Part shown: positions 62,801 through 64,000 of the stretch, piece after piece | How positions within the stretch are numbered: position 1 is the first letter of the stretch | Layout of the letters: each line of letters opens with the position of its first letter | NCBI RefSeq assembly: GCF_018263925.1 | Contig: NZ_JAEVHF010000020.1 | Coordinates: forward strand, 1 to 64,000 | From: Kistimonas asteriae | Lineage (GTDB): Bacteria; Pseudomonadota; Gammaproteobacteria; Pseudomonadales; Endozoicomonadaceae | DNA length: 64,000 nt | Reading direction: 5' to 3' | The notes under the pieces: generated by a model | The model's database searches: none | What the model was told of the DNA's origin: nothing | What the model saw: only the letters and a program-made list of their open reading frames with translations | Made by a program: the position numbers and the translations under genes

Positions 62801-63999
62801 CGTATCAGACGTACTCTTCACACCAGACGCCGCACCGGCCACACCGGCATAAAAACCAACCCCAACGCCGGCACTGGCAGAGAGAATCTTTTCACGACTC
62901 AGGGCAGAGACGTCGAGGCCTTCACCGGTGTAGATATGATCTTCATCGGTCGCGACATCATCATCGGCGACATAGGCCTGTGTGGTGTTATCCACAATAT
63001 CAGTATCAATAGAAGCACCAACACCTGCTGCACCGCCACCAAAGGCAAGCGCACCACCGCCACTACTGATATCGGTGTGCTGATGCGCACGAACCTTGAC
63101 CTGCTTACCCCGGTTACTACTGTTATTGACGGAAGAATCACTGATATAGGCGCGTGTCGTATTGGTGACCTTATTGACGATCACATTGGCGCCGATACCC
63201 ACCTGTCCTGCAAGCCCAAGACTCACCGCAACCACATCGATTTCTTCATCATTGGTGGCAATAACGGCCAGACCATTGAGGTTTTCAGTACTTTCAGTAC
63301 CTGCAGAATCATCTGCCCACTGTTTGATACTCAGCGAACTGCCAGCCCCTTTTGCGACAACCGTTGCATCACCACTGATATAGGCCTGGGTATCGTTATC
63401 CAGCTGGTTAACAACCACGGTGCCGCCAACACCGACCGTACCGGAACCACTGAGTGTACCGGCATACGATGTGATGGTGTCGTCAGATTCCGCCTGAACC
63501 AGGATGTTGTCGTCGGTAGTGACTGTGCCGCCGTTGATATACGCCCGCACATCATTGTGAATCAGGTTGCTGGATGCGGATCCCGCCACACTGGCCGTAC
63601 CAGAACCGGAAATACCTGCCGATAGTGTCGAAATCGTCGCATCAGAGGTTGCCACAATGCGGATATTGCCGGCATTGCCCGCCGTTACGATAACGCTGGA
63701 ACTATCGACATAAGACTTAACCGTATTGTCGATCTCGTTATAGGCGACAGCCGCACCAATGGCGACAGTCCCGGAGCCACTGATCTGGGCAGAACCTGAA
63801 CGGATATCGGACGTGTCAGAAGCCAAGACATCAATGTCACCGGTAGCAGTGACTGAAGCATTGCCACTGATATGAGCATCGACGGTTTTACGAATCCAGT
63901 TCAGAGAGAAGGAGCCCGCACCGGCAAAGGTGCCAGAACCGGAAATAGACACACTGAACGTATTAATGTCAGCATCAGAGGTCGCATCCACGGTCACGG
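47828..63999 (-). CDS. Giant repetitive surface protein (LktA/filamentous-haemagglutinin-like plus RTX repeats), N-terminus outside the window
   Basis: One uninterrupted frame of at least 5,389 residues continues past the right edge, so the start, and any N-terminal motif, is not visible. From N to C: (1) about 63.9-59.8 kb, many 50-60-residue units ending in AYI-type strands (ISGSGTVAIGAAV, NEIDNTVKSYVDSSSV), as in Fusobacterium leukotoxin LktA-type adhesins; (2) a coiled-coil stretch near 59.3 kb (YAQKQLNQYKDTNANLKAFY); (3) haemagglutinin-like beta-helix sequence to about 53 kb; (4) hemolysin-type nonapeptide repeats near 52.4-52.6 kb (GGAGDDTLYGSQGNDQIAGG); (5) a 117-residue tandem array at about 48.7-51.9 kb; (6) an acidic linker and a C-terminal LAATG-hydrophobic-RRKGK tail. 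The likely role is a calcium-stabilised adhesin or matrix protein secreted by the genes downstream. No stop or frameshift was seen in 16 kb. Confidence 0.9.
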   Translation of the reverse strand, partial: VTVDATSDADINTFSVSISGSGTFAGAGSFSLNWIRKTVDAHISGNASVTATGDIDVLASDTSDIRSGSAQISGSGTVAIGAAVAYNEIDNTVKSYVDSSSVIVTAGNAGNIRIVATSDATISTLSAGISGSGTASVAGSASSNLIHNDVRAYINGGTVTTDDNILVQAESDDTITSYAGTLSGSGTVGVGGTVVVNQLDNDTQAYISGDATVVAKGAGSSLSIKQWADDSAGTESTENLNGLAVIATNDEEIDVVAVSLGLAGQVGIGANVIVNKVTNTTRAYISDSSVNNSSNRGKQVKVRAHQHTDISSGGGALAFGGGAAGVGASIDTDIVDNTTQAYVADDDVATDEDHIYTGEGLDVSALSREKILSASAGVGVGFYAGVAGAASGVKSTSDTDAFIRLAKVTSDAGVSVDANSRVELELYDGAIGGGIVGAGGSVAVGLLDGNTRAYIEGATLVADDSVQVNSDATENVSVLVGTLAVGGTGLGGSVSVVETHSNTGAWIGAYVPNSGAATNASVTSGLHTKVKATSNTTFDNDIGAGALGGGGIGASIDVVTVKNAVDAHIGANSVVTAEGDVTVEAEANRTIDSMVMAFAGGATFGISGAVSVISVGTGLDTTGNEQATPAQEKIDAAFNDGNANGLGSDDTAQRADGVASSSLFTVTVGEDPSVSDTTAYIGDGAQVTAGSNGASADILVKATDTADIEQIAGGAAIGGVGLSAGGSVGVLNLSGATTAYIDNNTDISATDDIKIKAVFTAEDVDVYAYGGSAGTVGLGAQVSVINDTATQRAFVDHGSSSSNGARITKADDLIITAEASRNYDVEAKGVTAGAAAAGAAAGDVDIGGSTLAYLGNYAQVGQGSDSVGDVLITATSNATVTENIWSVAAGIGAGSGNDARVRIDPSVKAFIGNNAAVTVTNTVDIQAAATPKADVTVHGVNAGGLAVGVSLTDITIEPTVIAALGDPDDDAKGSISITAASLSLTAETKVPDNSYSAKSYSLGVAGALIGVDATLSTINNNSTVKSFVADGATLAITGATTLSATNNTKQKAEADSYSGGLLAAGGSSAKAKSNTTTLAFLGDGVDLTGSTLQITAVGNDDNYAEGTAGAGGLAGGSGTEAITVNKSTVTAEIREGASGKDIDLTQRGAGTLVIKAEQNATFDSKITVGSGGILGATGAKADHDVTANVTAGIGADAVVKATDIDMDAITKLRKNGVSGDNIKGTTGGVASAAGADSFTNVNMTTRVVIGDRASLTVEDGASDAGDMTLDSLNDFILNDKVTLISGGAVSGAGSTMEIKTDTNIAEVSVGNSAQLSSVGDVQISARGTGEAVGKVNVETYGGGTVAVADTTVEVRPENKVTFAANSYLTTDGNLNISTGTDTSFNRDQYKLEARTDNFAGSAIPINSLDATAKLIQNNTITVAAGAVLETARDAKLHAERLGFADMAAKAKGVNWTSEVAKAISGGSELYDGTIETEAHATVDVDGTVRTGIDRKQELVLDAIVNGQVTSSTQTDGVTFRTVTDQLDSELVQELQYAQKQLNQYKDTNANLKAFYESEVTRITNELEAQGLWSTDENGLSGYNKQDVLVVEVDPIWAQAGTIDVRSDVLEGTGVFDAPGDASVEITNNTAAFLEIKGISIPDSNGGLFLNGVEVASNSEIETYNQADEGVTAGSASFSTVTAGGSENPPFITIANTFDESDPANAGIPTPDITITGNVENPQGNLTVSNPDGKVTFEAQVRAENMNVVGKSVYISGLTDYSVGGETYSKLDSLTNNGQQSSSDAAVVAELTKTPTGVSLYGDRIVISAEYLNLNGVMQSGKPDYSLTLGTATANEISNLSRSASGLVKLTTASTDDYTVYYNTTTGKIEVQEIRVSGGYIELEGHMLNTGAGEIRVLGGYGKISVTNNTAYDVVVHSLDASQRGEGTLVIKDKAKGTSDNPHVTIYTKDENGVTIKEDGKSDVSGSDSDTYSIKSGWRYGWSVDVLDATRYYKTEKKSGWLGIDAFAKDPSDDYWDTTERLEGPTLTDEGPYFFLDAGKANDAYTYVSDPQVDASKTKNYIEDRWTTSTWYGKKTYYTKYVKEEFTTTTHTHTVKADYGVNINFIGYDAGSVSLTSTVAGADILIDGSILNSSGTTTITSKGDIRQTSEDSYITGKRVVLSASGDIGQVVVDGNGDMVDSGALTVNLADDAYASLKATAGGVVHIEAGSGDLAIDSVQAGSGETVRLVAKENITVAQKTSNSWYNGSVQGGTVALVAEEGSVGNSSSRALALNSGNSLSHYVTVDAKTDIYIKETSGDLRLKGATSASGDVYINVASGSLKDANDSAVRDDRTYDELLNGVWSDLQLTDGTGAQNKIDQTLIDYASNREQEYETYWQYRGMQADSSAYDENFVVSLSSDEQTYYTNAGWTDGEIQTLVNKRTEEYHSLHSQFGGYGDSYNDSFTYTVSDAERDSLTASIKVWTEDELLNLFSAGLIEPITDTQTSVEAANISAAGTVMIVASGSVGSATGSQVIDLSGPSVSLTDDERVALAAAERTDVAYLAGDIASAKVNFLNNGSSADTIVRTDGGNWLTEGFQAGMTIQVFGTADNANENGQFFTIDSVTANTITLSGDDQLSTEYRANITLAEIIVDPTVDGASITGIRIDLRDDVDVDALGSISATASGDVFLGSELDMKLNTVSAGDTVRIKTGKSIINAGGNSVTNVTSNDVILEAADGSIGSASDRIYINLAADAIFTARVSGDIYLTERTDDINVGTLYAQSGGIYLTAESGAIVDGLDHDFANISAATELSLTASAGVGEDGDYLETDLATDATLTIAAGADVYVHEVLGNMNIREVLADGGNVDLRAHLAIKDTEDASGDVVTGLPEADVIGNSITLTSENDAIGISGNDLDINSAYRSAGTVTTSSALNTYLIETAGDLSINTIGTGADYTAFILGRDNILNGNADVNASNVTSGKTRLFAEGDIGASGKRLQTTVGYMEGRSTSGNVWITNTGHLIIGGLDQENGIVATGTVNIEAHSPITVEKSIITDDDILLYAGEDNNDVAGEEDHLTVKTGVTIQSTAGTVTLRAGDNLIVEAGATVSAIGDLLLQGDYENLDAAGTTIHNQGTLSGANITIEGEAGSDNILLDGVITTAGILSISGAAGSDDIQLLGSLTGSTRIDVDGGSDGDSILIDVSLLAGDTYVTGGTGGDTLTVNELHSRSDMLSLDGQGGGDQYIITMTDTDADGVTLTDYVVDVHDSGDAADGVDNLTIHGRGFAGDTSADKDDVFLIRNNFIARLHGEVDTNTFVDPVERINYDDSLNDLTGGVLINGGEGSDSFFLDDTSALMTIDGGSGRDTFQVGQIFGEAPVTAAGDEVAGTAVTRGYLSYGNSEELTLLGGDDGDSFTVYSNKAKLFMKGEKGNDEFVVRAFVADDDIDLNGGDDDDTIDYNVNAPLSIDGGSGFDTLTAIGTEADDTFTVTRDSIIGAGLYISYDGVESVDVDALEGNDTFIIESTREGVITTLIGGLGSDNFIVGSEGLTSAIQGSLILEGGSTMADRSLKTPVVLPSEQATSAKDIPSITDETIQTDTMTVFNDASDTDDNGQLTASSLTGLNMDDTAIVVAGENGAPDRTIAGGMTYYGMEVVEVVMGSGNDTLAVDVTATSISAAMVFSHNVGLGVSYITLQDSSSWFDQGFRAGDTIVVADTVGNDGRYTIASISLDGSQVSLASGEQLTDETVTATVQRQNPVMTAHGGGNREVVDPSSGDTGMGGDTITVTGTNTNNVPLIIFGDTSQDGSRYASLRGAGLDPVVGYGNAGNDVIDASGALSGVVIYGGAGDDTLYGSQGNDQIAGGSGDDHLYGLGGNDHLYGDSGFNIDLSQRLSLATEVLTVVTVADPVNDGANADDLAVGNDTIDGGIGDDILFGDHGIITQIRDGSPEQLRLMTTGNVSHIETTVEAQGGDDTLLGGDDNDMLLAGTGSDKVAGNAGDDILIGDNGEVDRNVDGDLITIDLVQNRTVDHGGIDTLQGNAGNDWLLGGVGGDELYGANEDGSPLGLLDTDDDLILGDHGVITLAAGQIISVASLRLQNGGNDTIRAGDGNNLVIAGFGQDDVTAGSGNDILAGDNATATFTDGHLITLESTDADDTTGDNDQLNAGDGFNRVIGGAGTDTITTGVGMDHVIGDHGSMVYDITDTLQSAMSSLNDQGARDVINLSSGNNVVIAGQGNDEVTTTGGDDIVIGDNGSAQFTDGHLITLTSTDLDDMTGGDDTLNLGDGFNRVIGGTGTDTITGGTGVDHVLGDHGTLTYDVADILQSAVSSLHNQGTRDVINLSSGNNVVIAGQGNDEVITTAGDDIVIGDNGSAQFTDGHLITLTSTDLDDMTGGDDTLNLGDGFNRVIGGTGTDTITGGTGEDHVLGDHGTLTYDVTDILQSAVSSLHNQGSRDVIALSSGSNVVIAGQGNDEVTTTGGDDIVIGDNGSAQFTDGHLITLTSTDLDDMTGGDDTLDLGDGFNRVLGGTGTDTITGGTGVDHVLGDHGTLTYDVTDILQSAVSSLHDQGARDVINLSSGNNVVIAGQGNDEVITTGGDDIVIGDNGSAQFIDGHLITLTSTDLDDTTGGDDTLDLGDGFNRVIGGTGTDTITAGTGVDHALGDHGTLTYDVADILQSAESALIDQGARDVITLSNGSNVVIAGQGNDEVITTGGDDIVIGDNGSAQFTDGHLITLTSTDLDDTTGGDDTLNVGDGFNRVIGGTGTDTITAGTGVDHVLGDHGILLYDLTDILQSATSTLNDQGGNDVIGLSTGDNVVIAGQGGDEVTTAGDDDIVIGDNGSALFTNGHLITLVSTDLDDTTGGDDTIVVGDGFNRVIGGTGADLINAGSGIDQVIGDHGQMTWDSTDILREAISTLPSQGSDDTITLSDGNNTIIAGMGNDEVVTGNGDDHILGDNGVVRYDARGLITEAETTDFALGGIDTIRAGDGDNVILAGFAGDTVTAGAGNDTVVGDNGRVTFTEGVRTRVETLDTIGSTGGNDDISLGDGEDQALGGVGADTIENASGETVMIGDDGYVDSDAAGRYVEGATGSTVLGDDDLLIGGSDRDVLFGGVDNDVMEGNDGDDLIVGDGAKVTRTSQSLILETIDFFTGGDDTLKGGEGLDRMIGGFGSDLFYGNLSEDIMVGEYARMTFAENGNAEQATVIVTLAQGGLDLLRVTEKSLYTKVTAINTHSFLNLRPINALGIATPMRGNAANAQDFLENLVAHISDNNRSSARSAGIDFLLPSEPTAAGDGESAEPAQCESGTDENGNVIPCAEPAVQEGAPVEDSAAVDTEVEVNPQLDSLNRAEATVPEKSGKEGDLAATGPMAAASLAWGTAALARRKGKADAKFNQSAVSDLQKRQRAKRFMRWDNVSL
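47981..47995 (-). other. LAATG motif near the C-terminus of the giant protein
   Basis: LAATG is followed by a short hydrophobic stretch (PMAAASLAWGTAALA) and RRKGK. This order resembles a sortase or other C-terminal sorting signal (LPXTG/LAXTG type). Unlike classic signals, 30 further residues, ending RFMRWDNVSL, follow. Function is inference. Confidence 0.35.
48690..51900 (-). repeat. Tandem array with an exact 351-bp (117-aa) period inside the giant protein gene
   Basis: The anchor corresponding to CCRTTGTCACCRATCACGAT starts at 48858, 49209, 49560, 49911, 50262, 50613, 50964, 51315 and 51666, each exactly 351 bases apart. The six units from 49560 to 51315 are nearly identical; the flanking three are diverged. 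Each unit encodes a ThrGly/Asp-rich stretch with hemolysin-type turns (GGDDTLNLGDGFNRVIGG, DTITGGTGVDHVLGDHG, GNDEVTTTGGDDIVIGDNG). The number of copies could vary between strains or be miscounted in short-read assemblies. Confidence 0.92.
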
Positions 64000-64000
64000 T

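Noticed and set aside
62498..63625. Plus-strand ORF of 375 codons
   Set aside because: Antisense of the repetitive N-terminal part of the giant protein; composition is Arg/Thr/Gly/Ile-rich as expected for a shadow frame.

Overview
The window looks like chromosomal DNA of a marine, host-associated gammaproteobacterium. The best guess is Endozoicomonas or a close relative in the Oceanospirillales. The reasons are ordinary gammaproteobacterial housekeeping genes (glnL-glnG, deaD, zntB, yaeQ, gabD, argO-like) interspersed with AT-richer, lineage-restricted genes that look aimed at a eukaryotic host, such as a three-finger C2H2 zinc-finger protein, effector-like orphans and a giant adhesin. The genus is an inference; no rRNA or tRNA gene was seen.

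Layout. 0-9.2 kb: the tail of an IS1595-type transposase, an orphan ORF, a secreted broad-specificity amino-acid racemase, the C2H2 zinc-finger protein, a large orphan (677 aa), a decayed gene, a small orphan and a protein made of three fused RidA domains. 9.2-13.7 kb: gene-poor DNA with cytochrome b561, a methyltransferase, two inverted 89-bp IS5-type miniature elements and an effector-like gene whose stop codon abuts one of them. 13.8-24.1 kb: alpha/beta hydrolase, DUF2339 membrane protein, secreted glycosidase-like protein, DedA protein, FAD oxidoreductase, ZntB-type transporter and NhaC-type antiporter. 24.4-29.5 kb: the nitrogen two-component system with its DUF4124 neighbour, then deaD. 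30-39.2 kb: a fimbrial chaperone and putative subunit, a LysE-type exporter, gabD, a SPOR-like lipoprotein, an L,D-transpeptidase, a zinc peptidase-like protein, yaeQ and another orphan. 39.3-41.0 kb: a coupled kinase and O-methyltransferase pair.

41-64 kb is the most striking part. One minus-strand unit encodes a giant surface protein (at least 5,389 aa, N-terminus outside the window) followed by a GAF-HlyD adaptor, a PqqD-like/M50-protease/HlyD fusion, a shortened SecA-like ATPase and a periplasmic HlyD-type adaptor. The last four genes are tightly packed or overlapping. There is no ABC ATPase, TolC or outer-membrane pore in the window. This looks like a dedicated export and maturation system for the giant protein, driven by a SecA-derived motor that lacks the usual C-terminal third. 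The giant protein combines filamentous-haemagglutinin/LktA-like repeats, hemolysin-type calcium-binding repeats and a tandem array with an exact 351-bp period. It ends in a LAATG-hydrophobic-basic segment that resembles a sorting signal.
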